NCBI RefSeq assembly: GCF_021155775.2
Contig: NC_060232.1
Coordinates: forward strand, 28,589,922 to 28,653,921
From: Neodiprion pinetum
Taxonomy: Eukaryota > Arthropoda > Insecta > Hymenoptera > Diprionidae
Direction of reading: 5' to 3'
DNA: 64,000 nucleotides
This document shows, piece by piece, positions 38,801 through 49,811 of this stretch; position 1 is the first letter of the stretch, and each line of letters begins with the position of its first letter. The notes under the pieces are model-generated. The model worked only from the letters and a program-made list of their open reading frames with translations. It did not search any database and had not been told where the DNA came from. The position numbers were made by a program, and so were the translations under genes.

Positions 38801-41800
38801 ATATTCCAATTTATATAACATAATAGTATTATTCTGAAGTCTGAACTGATTTAAAAAATTCATTCACTAATAAAAAGCTAAACTGTCCCCGGGTAACATG
38901 GACTGTAATTCATTTTGATGGAAACAAGTTTTTAGTGTGAATTCTCAATATTTGTAAATTAAGTCGGAAGGAAAAGTACTGCTTAACTGCTGTATCGGCG
39001 TGCGCTAATCAAACAAAATATAGGTGAAAACAATGTACATTTATCTTAGATTTGTCTATCCGTGAGAAGCCGAGACAGGACAGCTAGTATTCAGATATAC
39101 TCTGATCACTGATGTATGTTTTATAGAAAAGTTGTTTTAAAAAATGTTTTATCCAACTGCAGAGAAAGTCAGGGTTCCAAGGCTGATTATTTATGCGAAA
39201 TTTTATTCGCATTCTATCATTAAAGAATAACAAAGCTCTTTTTTCTCCTTACCTTTGAGTACAAAACCTTTATATGGACCGGTAAGGTATGAGAAATATA
39301 AAAATCTTATTACGTATAGCGTTAATTAGAATAAATTTTGCAGGTTGAAGAAAATTGCCTCAGCAAAAAGTGCAACAATATATGTGTATAATAGTGAAAC
39401 GGAACGATTTAACAAACGACACGATAAACCAGCTTTGCATTACACTAATTTAATTGAATCTGATCATGCGATTCGTAGCCATTGAGGTGAGATGACAGTA
39501 GGCAGGCATTCGCGAATAGAGGCGCGTGACTCGTTAGCGTGACAAGCCCGTCGATAAAAAATCACTCAAGATAAATACTTATTCAATTTATCTGATAAAT
39601 CTCAGGCACTTTAAAGTTTGATAGCATGTAATGGATGGGAAAAGGACGCGAGCCGGTTTGAGTAGTTTTTACGAATACCGCGTCAAGTTATCAGCCATAC
39701 AGTAACGTAAGATTTTGCAATACTATCCCCAAAATTCACGCGCGCTGACCGATTCCGCGCTCGATCGAGTAAGGTTGATAAACTCTAAACTTGTCTTATT
39801 CGCAAAGTGAACACGAATCGGAACTACCGCGATCCGTTTGAAAATTACACAGAGCTCAAATTGAACTGATCCATCGCGTGAGCACGAGGCACACCGAAAC
39901 TTGATCCGGAGTGAAAATACAATCATGTATTTCCGTGTAGAGACACTCCGCGCATGTTATAATATGCAAAGACACGCTCTGCACCGACGCCTCGAAAGGC
40001 CGTCCTTCGGACTATTCAAATATCGCAATAATGTCCCCGGAAGTTGTTGCGCAGAACCAGATCTGGATATCTCAGGACGCCCACGCGCGCTGCCAACTCG
40101 GCATTGATCTCTCTCGTTGCGATAACTTCGGTAATAATGATAAGAGGACTTCAAATGACAGATCACGGTATTCCACGCTCTGGTCCTATGGCAAGATTAA
40201 TACCTCGGACCGCTGAAGCTTTCGGAATCGGCAAAAAAAAACTATGTGCATCTATGCAAAGCGACAGAATTAGATAGTGATTAGATACGCGGACATCTGC
40301 TTGAACGGCAGATGATTTAGACAATCTTGCTAATGCGCCCAGGTTAGGCCATTTAGATGCTGCGGGGGAGTGAGATCGATCCTCTCCGGCTCTGGAGGTG
40401 ATTTATTTGCAAGTATATCGGTTCCGTCTTTACCTTCGTAAGCCGCGTTCGTCAATTTATGCGCACTATTAGTCTCCTACGAAATATTCAAATTACATCA
40501 GAAAGTGTCTTCTGGGGTAATTAGAGAAGTTTTTTTAAATGCACGCTGTACCTACTGCTGTACGTTCGTTATCCGAAGATCCGTCGGAGTAACTTTCGAA
40601 AGAATGAATCGATTTTGGTGAAATTGGGCAGACTGCGGGTAACTTGCAGATGATTTATGAAACTAAAGGCATTTCATCATTTTATCAAAACCATTTGAGT
40701 GGCGTTGCTTGTAGGAAAAAAAAATTAACGATTTTAAATAAGCATCACCTACCAATACCTTGTCGACCGATTATAGTGGAATTTGTTGATTATCATATTT
40801 CTCCCATAAGTTTTCTACCGCAGTCGCTTAATTTCTTGCTTATTCCTGGATATTCATCTTCGTTTAGCAGCTGCAGGCCATGTCCAAAGTCACATGCGTT
40901 ATATACATATTTTTCAACTTGGGTATTTCCCTTCATTTGCGAAATCCATGAAGGAAATGCACCGCGAATATATCACAGTCCGAATTTAATAATCGCCAAG
41001 AACTCTCGTAATTACGTGCTCGCGGCTGCGTAGCATCTATTGATGTACGCGTAGATCGGAAACGCGATTTTCAACCGGCCATTACAGGTACCGAACACCC
41101 ACGTGGATACAACTCGTAGGCGTACACACGGTAGAGCAATCCGCAGTCGAGTCTCCGTCACATCAGCAAGAACGCGCAACTCCTGATGATTCATTCTGTT
41201 GCACGCTTGGGAAACCACGCTCAGGATATCGCGCTCATTGACAGCCGTTTGCAGCCTGGGGGATTGAATTGGGTCGGGTCTGACCGTCGATAATTGGTAG
41301 AACCGAAAATAGTTGGCAGGAAATATTAAATTACAGAAGCCGGAGATTCCGATAGCAAGAAATTCGAGTAGGGATCACGGTTGACGGGTGAAATTCGTAA
41401 ATGATTTCGTAAATCTTTGGTATAATGGTTGCGGTGAATGATGCTTATACATTCCGGTGGTTTCTACTCGACGACCCTAATGAGACCAAAATACCGCTGC
41501 AGCCTAATAGGTAGAAATGACCGGCAGGAGAATGCGCACAGCAAAACGGCAGTCAGCCTTCGGACACCATTGTCGTCGTTAATGTCGTATGCAAGTCGTC
41601 GCTCGTATTCGATACTCAATTATAATAGATGACTAAGGTATACACGTCAATCAATCGTGAAGATCGGCAGGAAGCGCACATCAACGGGTTCATCGACGAT
41701 TCATTCATTTAGTCTGTTCAGTGGCGCGTGACCGATACTCGAGACTCTCTTGGTGGATGTGGGGCTGGTTGAGGGAAGTTAATCGAAGTAAACGATACAG

Positions 41801-44800
41801 GTATAGATTAACGATCGGTTGAATAGCAAACGATGGATTTGAAGGTGACAAATTTATGGAAATAAGATACCGGCTGAAGTGGTCAACTTGGAAGTGAAGT
41901 GATAAACAGTTACTTGAGTTAAAATTCATTTATTATAGAGTTTCCAATATAATTCAGTCGGAAAAACAATTTGTACGCCGATCATCCGACTCGATGACCA
42001 TGCGACACCCGTGCTCCACGTATATAAACACATCAGCTGTGATGATGGTGATGAGCGTTTTCTAGAGCTATTTTTACACTTTTCGCCCGGAGGAAAACAC
42101 CGAATGCACCGTTGTAATGAACGTGAATCTATTTCAGGTAACTGTGCATTGAGTCCTTAAGATACAGTGCAGCTCTTTCGTACACTCTGGCTGAATAAAT
42201 CTCTAGGTATGAATAAAGTTTGAATAATCAAGAGTTATGGTTGGTCTCGAAACCGCGAGAGCGTAGAATTATTCCCAAATATAGCGCAAAGATCGATATC
42301 TGTTAGTATGGGCTGTGAGGGGTCTTACCAATTTAGGTAGGTACGGGTCAATAGACTCGAGAGCGAAGCTGCAAAGGCGGTGTAAACTGTCAATCCTTTC
42401 GTTCCTTTTGCCTGTCCTAGCTGACGCTACATAAGAGCGTAAGACAAATATTTATTATCTAAGAAGCTTATATTTGTGTGTTAGTAACGTTTGCTCATCA
42501 ACAATTTATGCTAAAAACTCAACCGATGGAATAACGTCGCGGTTTCATATGTTGTGGCGCGTATCGAGTGAATCCAAATGAACGCTAAACGTTCGGCCGG
42601 GTGAAACTTATTCCACCTACTCGATCTTACATTGTAAGAATCAAGTAAATGTCAGAGGAAACAAATTTTATTATCAACATCGCTGAAACACGGCAGTTTA
42701 CAAGTTTCACGTATGCATGTACGTGTCGCCGGTTCGTCAATCCGTCCACCAAATGCAAATATTCCTACGCTGAAAGAAAAAAGGCATTTAATCTACTAAA
42801 TGTGTGATCGCGGGTGGCGAAGTAAATATGTATTTTTCTCAATTCAAGATCTATCGGTCTAACAAGATATTCAGTTGATTGAACTAAATTTTTTTACAGC
42901 AACAAAAGTATTTTGTTGAATTAAGTAAGTATATTGTGTTCACCGCATTTACTTGAATCAAACGAATACCACTTGACTCAAACAAGCCTTTCACTCCGTG
43001 TAAAACAATTCGTTTCCACTTCGATTATAAGTATTATACCTACTGGAATGATGTTTGAAATTCCATACGAATGATTTGGATTCCATCCGAATGCGTGACT
43101 CCTATAAATTTTATGTTTACACAAGAGCTACTGAACAAGTTTGTTCGTCAGAATGCGGATTATATTCGCAATTGAACACTTATTTAACTGTCCCAGATAC
43201 TGTGGACTGCGCTGTCCGTGGCCTTGGGGGTTGAACTGCGGGGTGATTTGGTTCGAGGGTCACCATGCATCAAGAGATACCATCAACTTTTCTGTCCAAC
43301 TGCCGGTAACACCTATCCCATGTAAGTATTTCGTTAAAAACACCTGCACACGACGTTCAAATTTTGCGAAACCCGTCGTCCGATCGCACTGTGCACTTCT
43401 AGAACTGGGTTTGCTTCGTCTACTGCAGTTTAACCGCGGATCATTAATTATTTCGCGTTCCTTTATTTTTCGGGTTTCGCCTCGTCGCTGCGAGTAAATC
43501 ACTCGATCGTTTTTCAGAACCGTGACACCGTTACACGCAACACGGCGCGTTCAATTTGGAGGAAAAGAAATTAATCTTATATCCATATCTAGAAATCTAT
43601 GAAGACAGAATAGTATCTTTTACTATTCCGACGTAACTACTACTGGAATGAAAAACGTTGGAATAATTTTGTGATCTGGGGATTCGATTCAATGCGCATA
43701 AAGAGTGATCGCAATCGCGGATGACGGTGTTTTATTAATGCCTGTATAGAATCTGACAAGTACATCTTGCAACGATTTATTCTTTACATTTTCTTTTAAA
43801 ACGGGAATACTAATCGGTTGTCCGATCGCGTGTCGATACAACTTGTACCGCAGTAACGCGGCGGTAAATGCAAATCTGCAATTGATCTATAGCATATGGT
43901 GTCAGCATAATCCTTGACAGATAACGCGAAGTTGACGTAGCGGCTGATTCTTGCGTCGTATACATGTGTTCTTCGGTTGAAATCCATTCGTTATACTGGA
44001 TTTATTTTTCTACGTCAACCTACAGACTAGAAACCAATGTGTTACAGCGACCGGATAGAACGTTTCATCGACGAGAACAAGGCGTTGATGAAACGGATGT
44101 ACGGGGATTTCGAGATGAGCACAGAATACGGTCCGCCGACCAGAGAACCGGCTGGGCATCGCCGGAAAAGGGCCTCCTCGAAACACGACATACCGGATGG
44201 CGGGCCCAAACCCGAAGACGACGATGTGGGTAATTCCGACGGGGAGTCCTACTTCGCCAAGATGAGAAACACGCGTCAATCCTTCGGCAACAATCAGAAC
44301 AACGAAAGCGGAAGGTGTGTGAAGAATTGCTGACACGGAGTTGCGATATCCGTTGGAATTCGGAACAATCGTTGAATGCTTGTTTCATTTTACTTCCCAG
44401 GGTTGACGCTTGCGAATCAAAGATAGAGATAGTGACGCCATATTGGGCCAGCAACAGCGCTGGTAAAATTCGGGCGATCGTCAACACCCAGCATTTCGAG
44501 CAAGCCATTCACCAAGAAGTCTGTTCGTGAGTATAGTCAGATAGATCGTCATGCGGTAAGACGAACCAGGAAAAAGAACAAGGTTTTTGGTGACTTTCGG
44601 GAGAAAACATTTCTCCGCAATATTGTCAACTTCGCAGAATTGTTTTCAACCGGAAATATAGACGGTATTATCGAAGAAATTTTTTTCTCGTACTTTGGAC
44701 AGGATAACAAGGACGAAGAGATGCAGCGGCGACTGTGGATGCGAACAAAAGTACAAGTGGCATCGTCTTCTCGCTTACGATCCAGACAACGACTGCAAGG

Positions 44801-44892
44801 GTATATTCATGGACTGGTTCCTCTTTCCATCGTGCTGCGTTTGCAGGTGCGATCCTCTTCCTAAATTCCCATCGACAAACTCTCGGAATTAA
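32839..44892 (+). CDS. spz3: Spaetzle-3-like cystine-knot neurotrophin precursor
   Basis: This is a secreted Spaetzle-family pro-ligand for Toll-type receptors. The exons I infer are 32839-33290, 34063-34300, 43197-43321, 44048-44314, 44401-44526 and 44703-44892, all GT-AG in phase, giving 465 residues. The N-terminal exon is Pro/Gln/Tyr-rich and probably disordered. Next come an acidic stretch (residues about 175-185), a conserved block ILWTALSVALG...KRYHQLFCPTAGNTYP with RIERFIDENKALM (about 230-290), a basic RRKR at 310-313 that may be a furin-type site, and the C-terminal knot from 362. The knot has ten cysteines and the motifs YWASNSAGKIRAIVNTQHF, KWHRLLAYDP and FMDWFLFPSCCVCRC. The Spaetzle family is certain. 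The closest match from memory is insect Spz3 rather than Spz4 or Spz5. The ATG at 32839 has a good context, but the protein lacks an obvious signal peptide and TAG/AG lies just upstream. The true start may therefore be in an earlier exon spliced at 32824. Confidence 0.88.
34301..43196. other. 8.9-kb intron of the spaetzle-3-like gene
   Basis: This lies between the exon ending FVQIP and the exon starting ILWTAL. No nested gene is convincing. A 165-codon minus-strand frame at 36,296-36,793 has no recognisable domain and no start or splice support. A TTGA/TCAA-rich patch around 42,770-43,005 has weakly matching ends and could be a decayed insertion. An intron this long may house enhancers, but I see no diagnostic motif. 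Confidence 0.6.
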
Positions 44893-47119
44893 TACGATTC
44901 TTACGTGTACGAAGGACGTCGTTTAGTCGATTCCATCGTAGCTCCTGACTTATTCACTGGCGATGTTCGCCAGTTTTCAATCGCAGTTCAATGAGAACTT
45001 GCGACCAACGACGTAAGTTGTAAACTAGACATAAGTAAAATAAATTCGATCGTATTCCTAGTAGAATAAAATCCAAGACTGGCAAGTGACCCGTTCCAGA
45101 TTGTCTTGGAAGTTATTTATCATTTATTAGTCGCTCGAAATAGTTCCATATTTATGTTTTATCTGAAAATCTTTATTTAGAGCGAAAATTTATAGTAGTA
45201 TGTAAATTATGGAACAGCCTAGATAGCCAAATGAAATTTCACGCTGCGTTGTACATGTATAAAATATCATTAGCGTTATAAGATTTTATACATAAGCCAG
45301 TCTTCTTTTTCTCTTTTTCTTTTTTTTTTCTCGAATATATGCCTAGTATATCTCTGACTTTTGATAACACCATTTTATTGTAAGGTTATTTTAGCTAATA
45401 CTTGGATAATATATCGATAATTATAGTAGCTGTGTACTTCTATGCGTAGATATTATTCTACGATTTCAACACATCATTCAACACCTGCAACAAAATCTCA
45501 CCTTCAATAATTGTTAACAATTATTATACCAATACAGAATCGAATAAACTATTAAGACTACGATAACTCGCAAGCCTTTGATGCAAGCTGTAACGCGTAT
45601 TGACAATTAGAAATTATTGGAAAACTTTCGTCCGAAATATGTATCGCGCGATTCAAATATAAACTCTTACAAATCCACCGGTTGTCAGTTGTAGTTATAA
45701 ACATTTACATGAAAGTTCAGGGTGTAAGGGCTCCCGGAGTAAATGCATTTCTTTTCGAAATACATTTATAGCCACATTCTTGTCTCGAAAATTTTGCAGG
45801 AAGTAGCAATCGCCGCTACCTATCCTAATTGCACTTTCTACTTTCTTCTTCGTGCCAACCAATATTTTGATTAGCTAGAGCCGCGTGGAATAGGGTAGAG
45901 AAATAGGAGAGTGTATGAACGAAATTCCACGACTAAACGGATCGCATGAGAACTGTCACGTACTTCTTACACGTATTACATGTATAATAAAAACAGCCGT
46001 AACTCAAGTCTTGAGAATTGCTCAAGGGTGATCCGGTTTATCAGTCATAAATTTTCCCAACTTTCCTGGCCTCCGTGGAAATTTACGCAACGATATAAAA
46101 TATCGATGTTACTTGGTTTGCACACTGATATCATAAAGTCATTATGTTTAAGAGAATACAGCTCATAGCTATTGCTTATACCCGTCGTATGCACACATCC
46201 ATACATGCACAATGGGGCTGTATTAACGGTCATCGGTTCAAAACAAAACGGAATATGTAAACTGGACGTGAATTCCCAGTTGATACAACATAGACTTTAG
46301 CCAATGTCTGTGCAAACGTCCTTTCATCCTAAACAACGACCTCTGACCGGGTTTAGAAATATATAACAAGTCGCGATCGGTCAGTCGCTTGTAAGCCAGT
46401 CATCCGCATGGTTACCGACGACTTCCAACTAATATACCCTTATTAATGCAATAAAAAGAGAGATCTCAATACCAGTTAATAAAAAAATTATACTAATAAA
46501 GTGCGGGCCACAGTTGCAGAGGCATATTGCTTTCTCCATACGAATGAAGAACTAAGTGTTTTACATATCCTGAATTTCAAAGTTTGCGTAATGTGTTAGA
46601 CGCTAATGGATTTTATCGCATTAAAAATTGTAATTAATTAGATGCTAGTGCCTTGTAATCGCACTTTTTATATTCGGCAATTGGAATAATCATCAACTGC
46701 CAAGGAAGCTGCACGTGGTTTAATAGCGAATGAAAAATGTCAACCGATTTTCAATACCGTTATATATCAGGTGAAAACCTTATCCTCGATTTGTCAAGCA
46801 GCGATAAAACCGGTGATACAATTGGCGAGGCAAGTGCCATAAATAGCTCTGGATCAACATCTAGCGACCAGGACAGGTGAGTCGATTTATTATTAGCCGT
46901 ATGAAATTGATTATTTATATACAGGCGGTTTGAGTTGAATAATCCAGTCAACCCGCATCGTGAATCAGACGGACTGACATATATGTATACATTTTTTCTC
47001 TCATAACTGTAATCTCAACGAGCCTCTTACATAAATTTGACTTACTGGATTTCTAATCCCACCAAGAACCCGATCTCTCACACTCGCTGTTCGTAATATT
47101 ATTTATAGCAGAATGTCGC
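44893..47119. other. Intergenic, no supported gene
   Basis: AT-rich DNA between the spaetzle-3-like gene and the Gar1/Naf1-domain gene. I found no coding exon on either strand. Pyrimidine-rich runs near 45,300-45,330 are simple-sequence DNA. Confidence 0.6.
45039..45070 (+). terminator. Candidate polyadenylation signals for spaetzle-3-like gene
   Basis: Two AATAAA hexamers, at 45,039 and 45,065, lie about 150-170 bases after the stop codon in AT-rich DNA. Either could direct cleavage. Confidence 0.35.
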
Positions 47120-47731
47120 ATGAATTTCAGTAACGATAACGAGAAACGGTGCAGCGATGCCAACAGACGGAAATCGCGAAGGGAAAACCATATGGATTCG
47201 AACTCAGGATTATACTGGAACGTGGGATTGCCTCCCGCAAAGAAATTGACGATGGACTCAATACCCGAAGACGAGCTGCCGGTTCCGAAACTCAAAGAGC
47301 TGGTCCTAGGCAGCGATTCTGAGGCAATTAACCGAATCGCCAAGCTATCTATAAAAGACGATGACAAGCCGCTGGCCGGTGTTGTCGCTTCAGTGGCAAC
47401 ATTTGTCGGGTTGATTATGGTCAAGCCACTAATGCCTCGTGACTTCTTGCTGTATTATGGGTCGCCTCTCTTCGTTCGAACATCTAACGCGTATTCGGTC
47501 TCAAAGGAAGTAGCTGTGGGTCCGATAATCAACATGTTGGGCCCTGTTTCAGAGCCTTATTACTGTGTTGAACTGGTCAGAAACGGGAATGAACTTGTGT
47601 CTATGGGAACCCAGGTGTTCTATTCACCTGTCGACCCGCGGACGAGATACATTCCTCTTAAACGCGAATATGATAATCGCTTCACCGCTTCATCGAAAGG
47701 TGCGTATGTGATAGTCACAACCGAATTATAA
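47120..47731 (+). CDS. Small Gar1/Naf1-domain protein (Naf1-like)
   Basis: An uninterrupted frame encodes 203 residues. The order of motifs fits the Gar1/Naf1 RNA-binding fold: an acidic lead-in (SIPEDELPVPKLKEL), a GVVASV...GLIMVK strand pair, a loop with GSPLF, then INMLGPVSEPYYCVELV and a GTQVFYSP...TRYIPL ending. Naf1 is an H/ACA snoRNP assembly factor that is replaced by Gar1 in mature particles. The protein is much shorter than known Naf1 (usually 400-600 residues), lacks the long acidic and Pro-rich tails, and does not show the KGSDASW segment that usually follows. A GTGCGT donor at 47701 would truncate the exon after TASSK and allow splicing to 47828. The ATG at 47120 is the first in frame after a stop at 47054. 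It could be a diverged paralogue, a retrocopy or one exon of a larger gene. Confidence 0.62.
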   Translation: MNFSNDNEKRCSDANRRKSRRENHMDSNSGLYWNVGLPPAKKLTMDSIPEDELPVPKLKELVLGSDSEAINRIAKLSIKDDDKPLAGVVASVATFVGLIMVKPLMPRDFLLYYGSPLFVRTSNAYSVSKEVAVGPIINMLGPVSEPYYCVELVRNGNELVSMGTQVFYSPVDPRTRYIPLKREYDNRFTASSKGAYVIVTTEL

Positions 47732-47827
47732 AAAATGCGCGACGTTTGATTTAGGAATAGATGAGAAAGTAGAGGACGAATGGCACAGTAACCATGAAGT
47801 GATTCGCTTTGAATTTTTACTCGCAGG

Positions 47828-48021
47828 TAATCCGTATACCGAATACTTCCGGCATAGCGGTTCTACAGAGAGGTTCCCACACCTGCAAAGACGACGGCGG
47901 CGAAGTGCCGGCATACGTGGATTTTCCGATTATAGAAGTACATACTCAGGTATACTTCACTCCATTCGCCCAAAACACTCACACTTCTCTCATTGATCCA
48001 ACAGCGGAACTGATTGTGAGG
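47828..48021 (+). CDS. Possible additional exon of unknown protein
   Basis: This stretch is bounded by a plausible acceptor (TTTTTACTCGCAG) and donor (GTAAGG at 48022). One frame gives a natural-looking peptide with CKDDGGEVPAYVDFPIIEV and QVYFTPF, closed by a stop right after the donor. A second frame joins in phase to the GTGCGT donor at 47701 of the Naf1-like gene and reads GNPYTEYFRHSG, then an Arg run, to a stop at 47994. I recognise neither peptide. It may be the last exon of the Naf1-like gene, or part of a separate gene whose other exons I cannot find. Confidence 0.33.
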
Positions 48022-48024
48022 TAA

Positions 48025-49154
48025 GGTTTTAATGTGTGTTTTAAAACTTACCCCGAAAAAAACGTTTAGAATATGCCTCAAGCATATAGGTACGTATAGT
48101 TTCAACAATGCCGTGGAAAATTCTTATGGGATATCCTTTATATTCTGGGTTATAAACGTATATCTTCTGCAGTTGTTGCAACCTTCGTATTCACATGACA
48201 ACTCTAGCATTCTTCAATTAGTCCTCACCTATGTTAACACTCTTTTATCACTTCAGCTGTACCCACAGTACGTTAATTATACACTCTTGATTATAGATTT
48301 TAGACTGATTTTAAGGCATTTGAACACGTCAGGATATTTGATAATATTCTATTACACGGTGAGGACGCAAGTATCGGTTACGAATTTTATACTTTACAAA
48401 TTCGTCGGTGAGTTCATGATAACACCACAGCCTTCAATCATTGCGCTATTACTTTGAAAAGATGTTAAAACAAAAAGATTCATACATGCTTTTTAACATG
48501 AATCTAAACAGTTCCCGATTTTAATCAATACTTGTAACGAGTAATTGATATTTCTATAAATTCTTTAACTTCAAATATTATTTTGTTTTTATTTTAATTA
48601 TCATTTTTTCATGCATACAAATTTCACTTTTATATTAAAATAAAATAGCGGGCATATACATTTTTTGCATATTGATCATAATGATTAAAATAGTTATCAA
48701 TGTTTAAACTGGTGTATAGCTTTTTCTGCCCACTGCTCCAACACAGTGGCTTGATGGTAGATCAGGAATACGGATAGTGAAAATAATTTTCGAGACATCT
48801 ACTGAGTTTTGGTACATAAAATGTAAATATTTATAAAAATTCGTTTGTATAAAAAGGTATACAAAAATAATGATGACTAACAGTATATTTAAAAAATACC
48901 TACTTTCTAATAAACGCTAGTACGTTCGTATATATAATGAATATTGCTCGTGCTTACATGAACTATCAAAATCTGAACGAATTTTTCTTAATAATATTAA
49001 TATAGGGTATAAAATTACGTAGTAATACAATTTCTTGAAAACATGTCATAAAATCCGATTCAGTTCTTTTTCGACTTATTAAACTAGTGTATTAAACTAT
49101 AAACGTACGGAATCGCTGGTATATATCACCATTATAATAATTGTCGGATGTATC
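48025..49154. other. AT-rich intergenic DNA
   Basis: This lies between convergent genes. A 141-codon plus-strand frame at 48,032-48,457 is AT-driven and hydrophobic, without recognisable features. I do not call it a gene. Confidence 0.55.
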
Positions 49155-49811
49155 TTATTTAGAAAGAAATAGAAGGGCAAGAAAAATCGTAGTAAATACT
49201 GAAATGGACAGGGGTTTAAGATCCGATGCTCCGTTACATCCATCGCTAGAACAGTAACATTCCTCCCAATATATCAGATTCTCGTCCACACCCCAATTGC
49301 AGACATCCATCATGCCAGAACTTGATACAGATTCGCACTGCCGTATGACTTGACGCCATCTTCCATCCCCTGTGAATATAATGACAATAATCCTACAAAA
49401 ATCTGTGCATCTTACTCGGCAAAGAAAAATGAAAATTGAATGAATACATTCACTTACAAACGAACCCTTTGGATCCCTGTTGCGTCTTTTTGACGCAGAA
49501 CGATCCTGGCATATGAGATTCTTCACTGTTGCATTCGATCGGCACGTTTCGCTGCTTGTCAAATTCTTCGTACGCGCCACAGTTGTCCTCATTTTCAGGA
49601 TCCTGAGAAGAACTGCACTGATAGCAACGGATTGCTGTGCATCCTAAGGAATTGATTATGCAAATTGATTGGCAGTTTGATCGGAGTAGCAAAGTAAGTT
49701 GCGAATAGAGTAAAGTTGTAGCGTACGAAATAAGCTGAAAATGAACCCAGAGTACCTCTTACCTGCGATCGTTGCTAAAAGCACAGCTAGAAGCGTGGTA
49801 ATATTTGCCAT
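49155..49811 (-). CDS. Ly6/uPAR-domain protein, probable GPI anchor (cluster member 1)
   Basis: Three exons on the minus strand, 49763-49811, 49458-49643 and 49155-49369, encode 149 residues. The first gives a signal peptide (MANITTLLAVLLATIA) and ends in phase 1. The second opens the three-finger fold with RCYQCSSS, then a DNC, a PIEC and a SFC. The third completes it with QVIRQC, MDVCNWG, WEECYC and the terminal SSDGCNGA signature, followed by a hydrophobic tail (FTTIFLALLFL) that suits GPI attachment. Insect proteins of this type (crok, crim, bou, qvr relatives) act at the cell surface in septate junctions, sleep or ion-channel control. The specific partner cannot be told from sequence. 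The DGRWRQVIRQC segment is unusually well ordered and may mark an orthologous group that I cannot name. Confidence 0.88.

Noticed and set aside
40644..41033. 129-codon plus-strand frame
   Set aside because: It lies in the intron between spaetzle-like exons and has no features of a real protein.
42770..43005. Putative non-autonomous transposon with ACGCTGAAAG / CACGGAGTGAAAG ends
   Set aside because: The end match is short and imperfect, no target duplication is visible, and the interior is only TTGA/TCAA-rich. Too weak to call.
48032..48457. 141-codon hydrophobic plus-strand frame
   Set aside because: AT-rich DNA yields Leu/Ile/Tyr-rich frames by chance. It lacks a plausible start context or splice joins.
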